Assembly (NCBI GenBank): GCA_001627335.1
Contig: LUPK01000030.1
Location: 1 to 64,000, forward strand
Direction: 5' to 3'
Source: Nocardioides sp. REDSEA-S33_B3
Lineage (GTDB): Bacteria > Actinomycetota > Actinomycetes > Propionibacteriales > Nocardioidaceae
Length of the DNA: 64,000 bases
Below are positions 1 to 8,145 of the stretch, in pieces. Position 1 is the stretch's first letter; every line of letters begins with the position of its first letter. The notes under the pieces were generated by a model. The model was not told the origin of the DNA and searched no databases. It was given only the letters and a program-made list of their open reading frames with translations. The position numbers were made by a program, and so were the translations under genes.

Positions 1-42
1 GATCAATGCCTCACGCGCAGCACGCGGGAACGGCTTGGTCAT
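1..42 (-). CDS. 5' end of a protein-coding gene, cut by the window edge
   Basis: Only the first 14 codons are visible (MTKPFPRAAREALI), read leftwards off the window. The start is supported by a clear ribosome binding site, GAAGGAG, 5 nt before the ATG. The N-terminus is too short to identify the product; a resemblance to the start of LutB-type Fe-S proteins is a guess only. Confidence 0.7.
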   Translation of the reverse strand, partial: MTKPFPRAAREALI

Positions 43-97
43 CAACACTCCTTCAGGAAGCGTTGCTTAGACCATATGAATCCGCGTCGAGCTGAGG

Positions 98-121
98 GTG
101 AGATCTCGTGCGGAGTATCCC
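98..121. repeat. Divergent half copy of the 66-bp GGGATAC repeat
   Basis: These 24 bases, ending in CGGAGTATCCC, match one end of the 66-bp elements at 20591-20656 and 54374-54439 with a few mismatches. The central palindrome and the other end are degraded. It lies between the divergent-looking start at 42 and the terminator at 133. Confidence 0.55.
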
Positions 122-132
122 GCCACACGCGA

Positions 133-166
133 AGAGCCGCGGCCCCCGAGCGGGGACCGCGGCTCT
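133..166 (-). terminator. Stem-loop terminator of the secreted-protein gene
   Basis: AGAGCCGCGG (133-142) and CCGCGGCTCT (157-166) form a perfect 10-bp stem, extended inward by C/G runs. It lies 26 bp after the stop codon of the leftward gene at 192-1262. There is no U-tract, as is common in high-GC actinobacteria. Confidence 0.75.
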
Positions 167-191
167 CTGCGTCGTACGTCGGACCGACGGG

Positions 192-1262
192 TCAGGCCGC
201 CGGGGTGCCCAGCAGGCCCCCGCCGAGGAGGCCACCGAGGAGGCCGCCCAGGCCGAGCAGGTCCAGGACGCCCGCGAGGCCGCCACCGGACAGGATGTCG
301 GTGAGGGTCTGCAGCGGGTCGGCGCCGGCGGGCAGGAAGCCCAGCATCGTCCCCAGCACCTCGGCGAGCACGTCGGCCGAGCCCACGCCACCCGGGACGA
401 GCGCACCGAGTGCGCCGAGCTGGTCCACCAGCTCGGTCAGCGCGCCGAGACCCGGCGCGGAGTCACCGCCGACGTTCCCCGCGAGATCCTGCAGGGTCGC
501 GATGAGCTGGGCGATGGCCGCCTGGACCTGCGCCGGCGCGGTGACCGGGTCGAAGCCGCCACCGAGGCCGCCGAGCTGACCGGCCAGCTGTCCGAGCAGC
601 GACTGCAGGTCCGTGAGCCCGTCGATGGGCAGGGAGGCCCCGCCGGGCAGGCCGCCCTGGAGCAGCTCGATGAGCGTGGCCATGGCCTCGGGGCCACCGC
701 CGATCTCGGTGAGCTGGCCGAGCAGGCCCTGGAGCGCCGACACGACGCCCTGGACGTCCATCGCCTGCAGCGCCGCCGCCAGTGCCTCGAGCTCGGCGGT
801 GTCGGCTCCGGGGACGCCGGCACCGATGCCGTCGAGGGCTCCCTCGAGCTGGGCGACCAGCTGGGCGAGCGCGGCCGCCAGCTCGGGCGGGAGTGCACCG
901 GTGAGCGCGTTCAGGTCCAGCCCGTCGAGGCTGAGCTGGCCCTGCTGGACCTGCTCGAGCACCGACTCCTCGGTGACCGGCGCGGGTGCGGCGCAGGCGC
1001 GGGACTTGGCGGACTTCTTGGCCTTGACGCGCTTCTTGGCCTTGCGCACCTTCGCCGACTCGCCGGACCGCTTGGCCTTGCGGAGCTTCTTCTTGGCCTT
1101 GCTCAGGTCCTTGCGGGCCTGCTGGCACTCGGACGTGGACGCGCGGTCCGCCGAGGCGCCCGCGGCCTGGGCGCTGCCGCCCGTGATGGCCACGCCGCCG
1201 AGGGCGAGGGCCAGGGTGACGGCGCCGGTGACGACCCGGTGCCGGAGCATGCGTGAATGCAT
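192..1262 (-). CDS. Secreted protein with a lysine-rich helix and a long Leu/Gly-rich tail
   Basis: I do not recognise a family. The 356-residue product starts MHSRMLRHR and has a Sec signal peptide with a hydrophobic core and likely cleavage after AQA near residue 32. A strongly basic helical stretch follows (about residues 45-85, repeated KAKK/KRV), with two cysteines (ECQQ and RACAA) bracketing it. The remaining 250 residues are rich in Leu, Gly, Ala and Gln in short amphipathic repeats and end in a GLLGGLLGG-type low-complexity tail. The ATG at 1262 is preceded by GGGAGGA, so the upstream in-frame ATGs are not needed. An extracellular or cell-wall role is inferred from the signal peptide only. 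Confidence 0.75.
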   Translation of the reverse strand: MHSRMLRHRVVTGAVTLALALGGVAITGGSAQAAGASADRASTSECQQARKDLSKAKKKLRKAKRSGESAKVRKAKKRVKAKKSAKSRACAAPAPVTEESVLEQVQQGQLSLDGLDLNALTGALPPELAAALAQLVAQLEGALDGIGAGVPGADTAELEALAAALQAMDVQGVVSALQGLLGQLTEIGGGPEAMATLIELLQGGLPGGASLPIDGLTDLQSLLGQLAGQLGGLGGGFDPVTAPAQVQAAIAQLIATLQDLAGNVGGDSAPGLGALTELVDQLGALGALVPGGVGSADVLAEVLGTMLGFLPAGADPLQTLTDILSGGGLAGVLDLLGLGGLLGGLLGGGLLGTPAA

Positions 1263-1451
1263 GGTGAAACGTCCTCCCATGTAGATGACCCGCGGCCCTC
1301 CCAGACCGCGGAGCCTCAGCATGGCGCCCCGCGGCACCGCGCGTTCGGAATACGTGAAGAAATGTCCGATCGGAGGACGGGGTGGTCCAGCCCGCCGGCC
1401 GGTGCCGCGGCCCGCCGCTGTGCTCCTCCTGTGAGCGAGACGACTCGTCGC

Positions 1452-1470
1452 GAAGGTGAGGCTCCCCTTA
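1452..1470 (+). promoter_or_regulatory. Candidate DtxR/IdeR-type iron box before the A-PCP-acyltransferase gene
   Basis: The 19 bases GAAGGTGAGGCTCCCCTTA agree at 14 of 19 positions with the actinobacterial iron-box form TTAGGTTAGGCTCACCTAA (consensus quoted from memory). The site lies directly before a -10-like TAGCCT and the GTG start at 1481, where a bound repressor would block RNA polymerase. Its partner evidence is the second candidate box at 7918-7936, in front of the neighbouring iron(III) transporter. Confidence 0.45.
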
Positions 1471-1480
1471 GCCTGGTGAG

Positions 1481-4024
1481 GTGACCCTCACCCCCCTCCG
1501 GCCGCTGGCCCCTGCCCGTCGAGGCGTGCGCCTCGCCCAGGACCTCGCGCGCCACGGGGAGCGGCCGGCCCTGGTCGAGGACACCGGGGTGACGTCGTAC
1601 GCCGCGCTCGCGAGGCTGGTCGACGCCGCCACCGAGCGGCACGCGCTGCACGTCGCGGAGCCGCTGGTCCTGCCGGTGCGGCCGTGCCTGGAGGACGTCG
1701 TCACCTACCTGGCCTGCCTCGCCGCCGGCCGTCCGGTGCTGCTCACCGACCCCGACGCTGCGCCCGGGGCCCGCGAGCAGCTCGAGGCGCGCTTCGGTGC
1801 ACGACCGGGCTCCCCGGCCCCGCACCCCGACCTGGCCCTGCTGATGTCGACCTCCGGCAGCACCGGCAGCCCGCGCCTGGTCCGGCTCTCGGCCCGGGCC
1901 GTGGACGCCAACGCCGCCGCCATCGCCGACTACCTCGGGCTGCGCCCCGACGACGTCGGGATCACCGCCCTGCCGCTGCACTACTGCTACGGCCTCTCGG
2001 TCCTGCACTCCCACCTCGTCACGGGCGCTGCGGTCGTGCTGACCCGCACCGCCGTGGTCGACCCCTGCTTCTGGGACGCCGTCGACGCGCACGGCGTCAC
2101 GAGCCTGGCGGGGGTCCCGCACAGCTTCGAGATGCTCGAGGCCTCCGGCCGCGCAGACGCGCTGGCGCGTGGACGGCACACGTCACTGCGATTGCTGACC
2201 CAAGCCGGCGGGCGGATGGCCCCCGACACCGTGCGCAGCTGGGCCCAGCGCGGCGAGCGCGGCGGCTTCGACCTCTACGTGATGTACGGCCAGACCGAGG
2301 CCACCGCACGGATGGCCTACCTGCCGGCCCACCTCGCCGCCGAGCGCCCCGAGTGCGTCGGCGTGCCGGTCCCCGGCGGCGACCTGCGGCTCGAGCCGGT
2401 CCCTGGGCAGCCCGAGGGCGTCGGCGAGCTCGTCTACTCCGGGCCCAACGTGATGATGGGGTACGCCGAGGAGCGGGCCGACCTGGCGCGTGGCCACGAC
2501 CTGGCCGAGCTGCGCACCGGCGACCTCGGCGTGCAGGACCCCGACGGCCTGTGGCGGGTCGTGGGCCGGCTCTCGCGGTTCGCGAAGGTGCTGGGCCTGC
2601 GGGTCGACCTGGACCGCGTCGAGGCCGGCCTCGCCGACCTCGGAGTGGAGGCGCTCGTCGCCGACGCCGGTGACCGCCTGGCCGTGGGGACCACCTCCGC
2701 ATCGGCCGACCACGCCCGCCTCGTGAGCGACACCGCGCGGCTCGCGGGGCTCCCGGAGGCGGCCGTCACCGTCGTACCCCTCCAGGAGTGGCCGCTGCTG
2801 CCCTCCGGCAAGCCCGACCGTCAGCGCGTGGCCGCCCTGGCCCGCCGAGAGGTCGCTGACGCACGGCCGAGAGGTCGCTCGCGCACGGCCGAGACGTCAC
2901 CGACGCACACCCCCATTGCCCTAGCCAGCCCTGCCTCCGTGCTGGCTGACGTCCTGGGCCGACCGGTCGCCGACACCGACTCCTTCGCCTCGCTCGGCGG
3001 TGACTCGCTGTCCTACGTCGAGGCGTCGGTCCGGCTGGAGCGGGTCCTCGGCACGCTGCCGCACGACTGGCACCTGCGCCCGGTCGGCACCCTCGCCCGA
3101 GACGCCGCTCCGCGCCGCCGCTGGTGGCGCTCCGTGGAGACCAGCACGCTGCTGCGCGCGCTGGCCGTCGTCGCGATCGTCGGCAGCCACGCCGACCTGT
3201 TCGCGGTCGTCGGCGGCGCGCACTTCCTGCTGGTGCTGGTCGGCTTCAACCTCGGCCGCTTCGCTCTGGCCTCGGCCCGGCGCGACGAGCGGGTGCGGGC
3301 GCTGCTGCGCAGCGTCGCCCGCGTGGTCGTGCCGTCGGTGCTGTGGATCGGCGGCGTCAGCCTCGTGACCGGCGCCTACCCGCTGCCGACGGTGCTGCTG
3401 GTCAACAGCCTGGTCGGCCCGGCCCGGTGGAGCGAGCCCGCCTGGTACTTCTGGTTCGTCGAGGCCCTGGTCTGGTGCCTCCTCGCCCTGGCCGCGCTGC
3501 TGGCGGTGCCGGCCCTGCACCGGCTCGACCTGCGGCACCCGTTCTGGTTCCCGGTCGGGCTCGCGGTCGCAGGCCTGGCGACCCGCTACGAGCTCGTGCT
3601 GCTGCGCGACGGCGGCACCGTCATCCACCGTCCCGAGGTCGTGTGGTGGCTGGTGGCGCTCGGCTGGGCCGCGGCGCGCGCCGGCACGACCACCCACCGG
3701 CTCGTCGTCAGCGGCCTGCTGCTCGCCACGGTGCCAGGCTTCTTCGACGACGCCCAGCGTTCGGCCGTGGTGGTGCTGGCCGCCCTCGCGCTCGTCTGGG
3801 TGCGTCGCACGCCGGTGCCGGCCGTGCTCGTGGCCCCGCTGGCCTGCGTGGCCGGTGCGTCGCTGTGGATCTACCTGACCCACTGGCAGGTCTACCCGCA
3901 CCTGGAGGTCGACCACTCCTTCTGGGCCACCGCCGCCTCGCTGGTGGTCGGGGTCCTCGCCTGGCGCGCCTGGCGCCTGCTGGAGGCGCGCGTGTCGAGC
4001 CTGCGGACCCGCACCGCCACCTGA
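1481..4024 (+). CDS. Adenylation domain - carrier protein - membrane acyltransferase fusion
   Basis: An 847-residue three-part protein. Residues about 1-450 form an AMP-dependent ligase: A3-type loop MSTSGSTGSPR near 120, GQTEA near 270, TGDLG near 347, and the catalytic-lysine motif LPSGKPDR near 443. Residues about 478-535 are a phosphopantetheine carrier (FASLGGDSLS, serine near 508). From about 555 to 836 there are roughly ten membrane helices of the acyltransferase-3 type (LLRALAVVAIVGSHAD, WYFWFVEALVW). The inferred reaction is ATP-dependent activation of an acyl or aminoacyl group, loading on the carrier, and transfer to a substrate at or across the membrane. This is functionally like DltA, DltC and DltB joined in one chain. 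The linker (about 455-476) is encoded by a 3 x 22-bp repeat. The GTG start appears leaderless (TAGCCT 6 nt upstream). Substrate unknown. Confidence 0.88.
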   Translation: MTLTPLRPLAPARRGVRLAQDLARHGERPALVEDTGVTSYAALARLVDAATERHALHVAEPLVLPVRPCLEDVVTYLACLAAGRPVLLTDPDAAPGAREQLEARFGARPGSPAPHPDLALLMSTSGSTGSPRLVRLSARAVDANAAAIADYLGLRPDDVGITALPLHYCYGLSVLHSHLVTGAAVVLTRTAVVDPCFWDAVDAHGVTSLAGVPHSFEMLEASGRADALARGRHTSLRLLTQAGGRMAPDTVRSWAQRGERGGFDLYVMYGQTEATARMAYLPAHLAAERPECVGVPVPGGDLRLEPVPGQPEGVGELVYSGPNVMMGYAEERADLARGHDLAELRTGDLGVQDPDGLWRVVGRLSRFAKVLGLRVDLDRVEAGLADLGVEALVADAGDRLAVGTTSASADHARLVSDTARLAGLPEAAVTVVPLQEWPLLPSGKPDRQRVAALARREVADARPRGRSRTAETSPTHTPIALASPASVLADVLGRPVADTDSFASLGGDSLSYVEASVRLERVLGTLPHDWHLRPVGTLARDAAPRRRWWRSVETSTLLRALAVVAIVGSHADLFAVVGGAHFLLVLVGFNLGRFALASARRDERVRALLRSVARVVVPSVLWIGGVSLVTGAYPLPTVLLVNSLVGPARWSEPAWYFWFVEALVWCLLALAALLAVPALHRLDLRHPFWFPVGLAVAGLATRYELVLLRDGGTVIHRPEVVWWLVALGWAAARAGTTTHRLVVSGLLLATVPGFFDDAQRSAVVVLAALALVWVRRTPVPAVLVAPLACVAGASLWIYLTHWQVYPHLEVDHSFWATAASLVVGVLAWRAWRLLEARVSSLRTRTAT
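2844..2909 (+). repeat. Three tandem 22-bp repeat units inside a coding region
   Basis: Three adjoining units (2844-2865, 2866-2887, 2888-2909) follow the pattern GCCGAGAxGTCxCxxxCGCACG. Together they are 66 bp, so they keep the frame and encode a 22-residue Arg/Thr-rich linker between the ligase and carrier domains. The same unit occurs in a non-coding setting at 15123-15226, which marks it as a dispersed repeat rather than a protein-driven repeat. Confidence 0.8.
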
Positions 4025-4041
4025 GCGGGGACGGGGGAGGG

Positions 4042-5154
4042 TCAGGCCGGCGGGGCGGTGAGGGCTGTGTCGCCGGAGAGCAGGACGGGCCGGGAGCCGG
4101 GGACGACGGTGACGTCGACGGCGGTGCCGACCTCGAGGCGGACCCCGTGCTGCTGCCAGGAGCGGACCGTGCGGCCCGAGGCCAGGCGGACCTCGTGGAG
4201 GACGAAGGCGCCGTGGTACTCGACGCGCTCCACGACCGCCGTCGAGCTCGCCTCCGCGCGCAGCGCGACCTCGTGGGGTCGCAGCATGACCTCGACGTGC
4301 ACGTCGCTGCCACCCCAGCCCGGCACCGTCGAGACGACGCCGATCTCGCAGGTCAGCAGTGCGCGCTGGACGTGGGCCGGCAGGAAGTCGGCGTCGCCCA
4401 TGAAGGTCGCGACGAAGCGGTTGGCCGGCGTCTCGTAGACCTCGGTCGGGTGCCCCACCTGCTCCACGACGCCGTCGCGCATCACCGCCAGCCGGTCGCC
4501 CAGCGACAGGGCCTCGGTCTGGTCGTGGGTGACGACCATCGCCGCGCTGCCGGTGGCGCGGATGGCGGCGAGCGTGTCGGCACGCACCTGGGCACGGAGG
4601 TTCTCGTCGAGGCTGGAGAACGGCTCGTCGAGCAGCACCAGCGACGGGCAGGGGGCCAGGGCACGGGCCAGGGCGACCCGCTGCTGCTCGCCGCCGGAGA
4701 GCTCGTGGGGGTGGCGGTCGCGCACGTGCGCCAGGCCGACCAGGTCGAGCACCTCGGCGACACGGGGGCCGCGCTGGGCGCGGGGGAGACGGTCGAGCCC
4801 GAAGGCGACGTTGGTCGCGACGTCGAGGTGGGGGAAGAGCGCGTGGTCCTGGAAGACCAGGCCGACGCGACGCTTCTCCGGCGGGACCCAGCGCGACCCG
4901 GCGACCTCGCGGCCGCCCAGCTCGACGGTGCCGGCGTCGGGTCGCTCGAGCCCGGCCGCCAGCCGCAGCAGCGTGGACTTGCCGCACCCGGAGGGGCCGA
5001 TGAGCGTGAGGACCTCGCCGGCCGCGATGTCGAGGTCGACGGAGCGGACCGCGTCGTGCTCGGCGTACGACTTCGACGCGCCGCGCAGCCGCAGGGCGGG
5101 CTCGGTCGCGACGCGCGTGGCGGTCTCGGAGGTGCTCATGACGCCAGCCATCAT
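4042..5154 (-). CDS. Iron(III) ABC transporter ATP-binding protein, FbpC-like
   Basis: This is the nucleotide-binding subunit of the operon 7852->4042. It has Walker A GPSGCGKST, a Q-loop in VFQDHALFP, signature LSGGEQQRVALARAL, Walker B LVLLDEPFSSLD and switch histidine VVTHDQTEA. A C-terminal TOBE-type beta domain of about 110 residues follows. The architecture and the FbpA/FbpB-like partners indicate energy supply for ferric-iron uptake. The ATG at 5154 overlaps the permease stop as ATGA, suggesting translational coupling; a second in-frame ATG at 5139 (MSTSETATR) is possible. The gene ends 17 bp from the convergent fusion gene. Confidence 0.88.
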   Translation of the reverse strand: MMAGVMSTSETATRVATEPALRLRGASKSYAEHDAVRSVDLDIAAGEVLTLIGPSGCGKSTLLRLAAGLERPDAGTVELGGREVAGSRWVPPEKRRVGLVFQDHALFPHLDVATNVAFGLDRLPRAQRGPRVAEVLDLVGLAHVRDRHPHELSGGEQQRVALARALAPCPSLVLLDEPFSSLDENLRAQVRADTLAAIRATGSAAMVVTHDQTEALSLGDRLAVMRDGVVEQVGHPTEVYETPANRFVATFMGDADFLPAHVQRALLTCEIGVVSTVPGWGGSDVHVEVMLRPHEVALRAEASSTAVVERVEYHGAFVLHEVRLASGRTVRSWQQHGVRLEVGTAVDVTVVPGSRPVLLSGDTALTAPPA

Positions 5155-6812
5155 CGCGCGTGCCTGGTCGCGGGGTTGCGGAAGGTCAGCGCGACGGGCA
5201 CGACGGCCACCAGGACGATCAGCAGCGCGGGCAGTGCGGCCCGTTCCCAGAAGTTCTCCGAGGCCAGCTCGTAGACCCACACCGAGAGCGTCGTGAAGCC
5301 GAAGGGACGCAGCAGCAGCACCAGCGGCAGCTCCTTGACCGCGTCGACGATGACCAGCGTCAGCGCGACCGCGACGCCGGAGCGTGCCAGCGGCAGGTGC
5401 ACCCGGCCGAGCAGCCGGCCGGGCCCGGCGCCCAGGGTCAGCGCCGAGGCGCTGACGGTGGGCGGGATGCGTGCGAAGCTCGCGTCGACGGCTTGGTACG
5501 CCGGAGCGGTGAACCGGACCACGTAGGCCAGCAGGATGCCCAGCACCGACCCGGTCACGAGGATGCCGGTGCCGTCCTCGCGGCCCAACGCCTGCAGCAG
5601 CCGGTCCGCGGCCGAGAACAGGGCCAGCACGCCGATGCCGACCACGGCGCCGGGCACCGCGTAGCCGAACGTCGTGGCCTGCGCCGCGGCGCGGACCCAC
5701 GGGCCGCCCCCGAGACGCAGCGCGTGGGCGAGGACCACCGAGACGACGACGCAGGTGGCGGCCGCGATCGCCGCGACCAGCACCGAGCTGGTCAGGTGGT
5801 CGGCGAAGCGGGTGTCGGTGAAGGGGTTCTCCTCGGCGGCCGCCGAGGCCGCCCACGTGACCAGGCGCAGCACCGGGAGCCCGAAGGCGAGCGCGGCCAC
5901 GGTCGCGCAGGCGCCGGTCGCCGCGACGGCCTGGCCGCCGATCAGGCGTCGCCGCTCCAGGCCCCGGCCACGGCCGCCCCGCTGGTGGTAGCGGGCGTCC
6001 CCGCGCAGGGCGCGCTCGGCGGCCAGCACGGCCACCGCGAAGAGCAGGACGAGGCTGGCCAGCGAGACCGCGGAGGCGACGTCGAAGGAGCCCTTCCAGA
6101 CCAGGTAGACACCGACCGAGACGGTGCGGACGTTGAAGTACTGCACGGTCGCGAAGTCGGTGAGGACCTCCATCGTCACCAGCGCCAGGCCGGCCGCGAG
6201 GGAGGGGCGGGCCAGCGGCAGCAGGACGGTCCGGAACGCACGCGCCGGCGAGGCACCGAGCGTGCGCGCGGCGTCGTACGCCGTCGGGGCGAGGTCGCTG
6301 AGCGCCGCCCGCACCAGGAGGTAGACGTAGGGGTAGAGCGTGAGGACCAGGACGATCGTGGCGCCGCCCAGCGAGCGCACCGGCAGCGCGCCGAGGTCCT
6401 CACCCAGGACGCTGCGCAGCCCGCTCTGCACCGGCCCGGCGTAGTCGAAGGTGGAGAGGAAGACGAACCCGAGGATGTAGGCCGGCACCGCCAGCGGCAG
6501 CACCAGCAGCCACGACAGGACGCGGCGTCCCGGGAACTCGTGGACGCTGACCAGCCAGGCCAGGCCGGTGCCCAGCACGCTGGTGCCCAGGGCCACCAGC
6601 ACGGTGAGCGCCAGCGTCGTGGCGACCATGCCGCCCACCCCGCCGGGCAGCTGCAGCCCGCCCTGGAGCAGCGCGCCCAGCGCCACGGCGACGACCGGGC
6701 TGGCGATGACCGCCGCCGCGACGAACACCGCCGCCGACCACCCGGGGCGACCGGCGGCGAGGAGCCGTCGGCGGGTCCGCGGACGGACCAGGCCGGGGGC
6801 GGGGACGGTCAC
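5151..6812 (-). CDS. Iron(III) ABC transporter permease, FbpB-like, two fused permease domains
   Basis: A 553-residue inner-membrane protein with about 12 helices and two BPD-type permease halves. Each half carries an EAA coupling loop: AAxxLGASPARAFRTVLLP around residue 190 and ASALTLGAGPGRLLGRVHLP in the C-terminal half. Single-chain two-domain permeases of this length are typical of FbpB/SfuB ferric transporters. The GTG at 6812 lies 11 bp downstream of the stop of the binding-protein gene and the 3' end overlaps the ATPase start, so the three genes form one transcript. Confidence 0.87.
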   Translation of the reverse strand: MTVPAPGLVRPRTRRRLLAAGRPGWSAAVFVAAAVIASPVVAVALGALLQGGLQLPGGVGGMVATTLALTVLVALGTSVLGTGLAWLVSVHEFPGRRVLSWLLVLPLAVPAYILGFVFLSTFDYAGPVQSGLRSVLGEDLGALPVRSLGGATIVLVLTLYPYVYLLVRAALSDLAPTAYDAARTLGASPARAFRTVLLPLARPSLAAGLALVTMEVLTDFATVQYFNVRTVSVGVYLVWKGSFDVASAVSLASLVLLFAVAVLAAERALRGDARYHQRGGRGRGLERRRLIGGQAVAATGACATVAALAFGLPVLRLVTWAASAAAEENPFTDTRFADHLTSSVLVAAIAAATCVVVSVVLAHALRLGGGPWVRAAAQATTFGYAVPGAVVGIGVLALFSAADRLLQALGREDGTGILVTGSVLGILLAYVVRFTAPAYQAVDASFARIPPTVSASALTLGAGPGRLLGRVHLPLARSGVAVALTLVIVDAVKELPLVLLLRPFGFTTLSVWVYELASENFWERAALPALLIVLVAVVPVALTFRNPATRHAR

Positions 6813-6823
6813 GGTCGCCCGGG

Positions 6824-7852
6824 TCAGCGGTAGCCGGCGGCGTCGAGGACCTCGACGGCCTCGGCGTTGAGCGAGCCGTACGCCGAGGCGTCGACCGGCA
6901 TCCGCTCGAAGCTGCCGAAGGAGGCGACCAGCGGCTCGGGCTCGACCTCGGGGTTGACCGGCAGCTCGTGGTTGCCGTCGACGAAGGCGCTCTGCCCGTC
7001 GGTGGCCAGCCACTCCAGCAGCTGCTGGGCCTCCGCGGAGGACGGGGTGCCCGCGACGACGCCGGCGCCGGAGATGTTCACGTGCGTGCCGGCGCCGTCC
7101 TGGCTGGCCCAGTAGAGGGCGACGCCGAGGTCGGGGTCCTCGTCCAGGAGCCGGGCGAGGTAGTAGTGGTTGCTGATGCCGACCTCGCAGCCGCCGGCGT
7201 CGATGGTCTCGAGCAGCTCCACGTCGTTGGACATGATCTGCACGTCGTTGGCGACCCAGCTCTCGACGATCTCCTGGGCGCGGTCGCGGCCGTGCAGGTC
7301 GATCAGGCTCGCGACGAGGCTCTGGGTGTAGGACGCGGTCTCGTCGCGCATGCAGATGCGACCCTTCCACTGCGGGTCGCCGAGCGCGGCGTAGGTGTCC
7401 TCGGCGTCCAGCTCGGAGGGGTCGACCTTCTCGGGGTCGTAGACGACGGTCCGCGCACGCATGGCCAGGCCGTACCAGCCGGCGTCGCTGTCGCGCAGGT
7501 CCTCGGGCACCGCGGCGTCGAGGACCGTGGAGTCGATGGGCTCCAGCACGCCCTGCTCGCCGGCGTTCCAGAGCATGCCGGCGTCGACGGTCATGAACAC
7601 GTCGGCGGGGGTGTCGGCCCCCTCGGCCTTGAGCCGCTCGAGCAGCTCGGCGTCGTCGCCGTAGAGGAACTCCACGGTCAGGCCGGTCTCGTCGGTGAAC
7701 TCCGCGAACGCCTCCTCCAGGGAGTAGTGCCGTGCGGAGTAGACCTGCAGGTCGGCCTCCTCGCCGCCGAGCAGGCCGCAGCCGGAGAGCGCGAGGGGAG
7801 CGAGCAGCGTCGTGGCCAGCGCGGGCAGGGTGCGGGCGAGGGGACGGCGCAT
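6824..7852 (-). CDS. Iron(III) ABC transporter substrate-binding lipoprotein, FbpA-like
   Basis: A 342-residue lipoprotein: signal peptide with lipobox LALSGC, then a periplasmic-binding fold starting LQVYSARHYSLEEAFAEF, typical of Fe(3+)-binding FbpA/FutA/SfuA proteins. The motif GISNHYYLARL includes the adjacent tyrosines that ligate ferric iron in this family. It captures iron outside the membrane for the permease and ATPase encoded next. The ATG is preceded by GGAGTGA. A candidate iron box lies 66 bp upstream, so repression by a DtxR/IdeR regulator under iron sufficiency is likely. Confidence 0.9.
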   Translation of the reverse strand: MRRPLARTLPALATTLLAPLALSGCGLLGGEEADLQVYSARHYSLEEAFAEFTDETGLTVEFLYGDDAELLERLKAEGADTPADVFMTVDAGMLWNAGEQGVLEPIDSTVLDAAVPEDLRDSDAGWYGLAMRARTVVYDPEKVDPSELDAEDTYAALGDPQWKGRICMRDETASYTQSLVASLIDLHGRDRAQEIVESWVANDVQIMSNDVELLETIDAGGCEVGISNHYYLARLLDEDPDLGVALYWASQDGAGTHVNISGAGVVAGTPSSAEAQQLLEWLATDGQSAFVDGNHELPVNPEVEPEPLVASFGSFERMPVDASAYGSLNAEAVEVLDAAGYR

Positions 7853-7917
7853 CGGGTCACTCCAGGTCTCGGCGGGGGTCGGTCCGGGCCGCTCGGTCGC
7901 GAGCGGGGGGCCGAGGG

Positions 7918-7936
7918 GAAGGTTAGCCAACCCTTC
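7918..7936 (-). promoter_or_regulatory. Candidate DtxR/IdeR iron box of the iron transporter operon
   Basis: Read on the minus strand the 19 bases are GAAGGGTTGGCTAACCTTC. This agrees at 13 of 19 positions with TTAGGTTAGGCTAACCTAA and has matching GAAGG/CCTTC arms. It lies 66 bp upstream of the binding-protein start at 7852. Confidence 0.6.
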
Positions 7937-8037
7937 GCGGCACACGAAGTCGTGACCAGCGCGCAGACCGGCCCCCGAGCCGTCCCCCGACGATCTCCGA
8001 CCCATCCCGCGGGCCATCCCCTCCCCGGGAACGACCG

Positions 8038-8085
8038 GAGCCCCTGGCGCCGCACCCCGCGTGGGGGGCGTGGCGCCAGGGGCTC
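8038..8085 (-). terminator. Strong terminator hairpin after the response-regulator gene
   Basis: GAGCCCCTGGCGCC (8038-8051) and its exact complement (8072-8085) form a 14-bp perfect stem. The loop holds its own small C/G hairpin. It lies about 60 bp past the stop of the response-regulator gene and separates it from the iron operon promoter. Confidence 0.8.
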
Positions 8086-8145
8086 TGGCCGTGGGGTCCT
8101 CCCGACCGATGCCAGTGCGACCGGGAGGACGTCGGGTGGGGCTGG

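Noticed and set aside
2844..2909. CRISPR array
   Set aside because: The three 22-bp units adjoin each other with no spacers, and no cas gene is present in the window.
1481..4024. A nonribosomal peptide biosynthesis cluster
   Set aside because: Only one ligase and one carrier domain exist, with no condensation, thioesterase or tailoring genes next to them. The membrane acyltransferase part points to group transfer instead of peptide assembly.
2921..4987. A 688-codon minus-strand frame across the fusion gene and the iron ATPase
   Set aside because: It overlaps two convincing genes and shows no domain; it lacks stops only because of GC bias.
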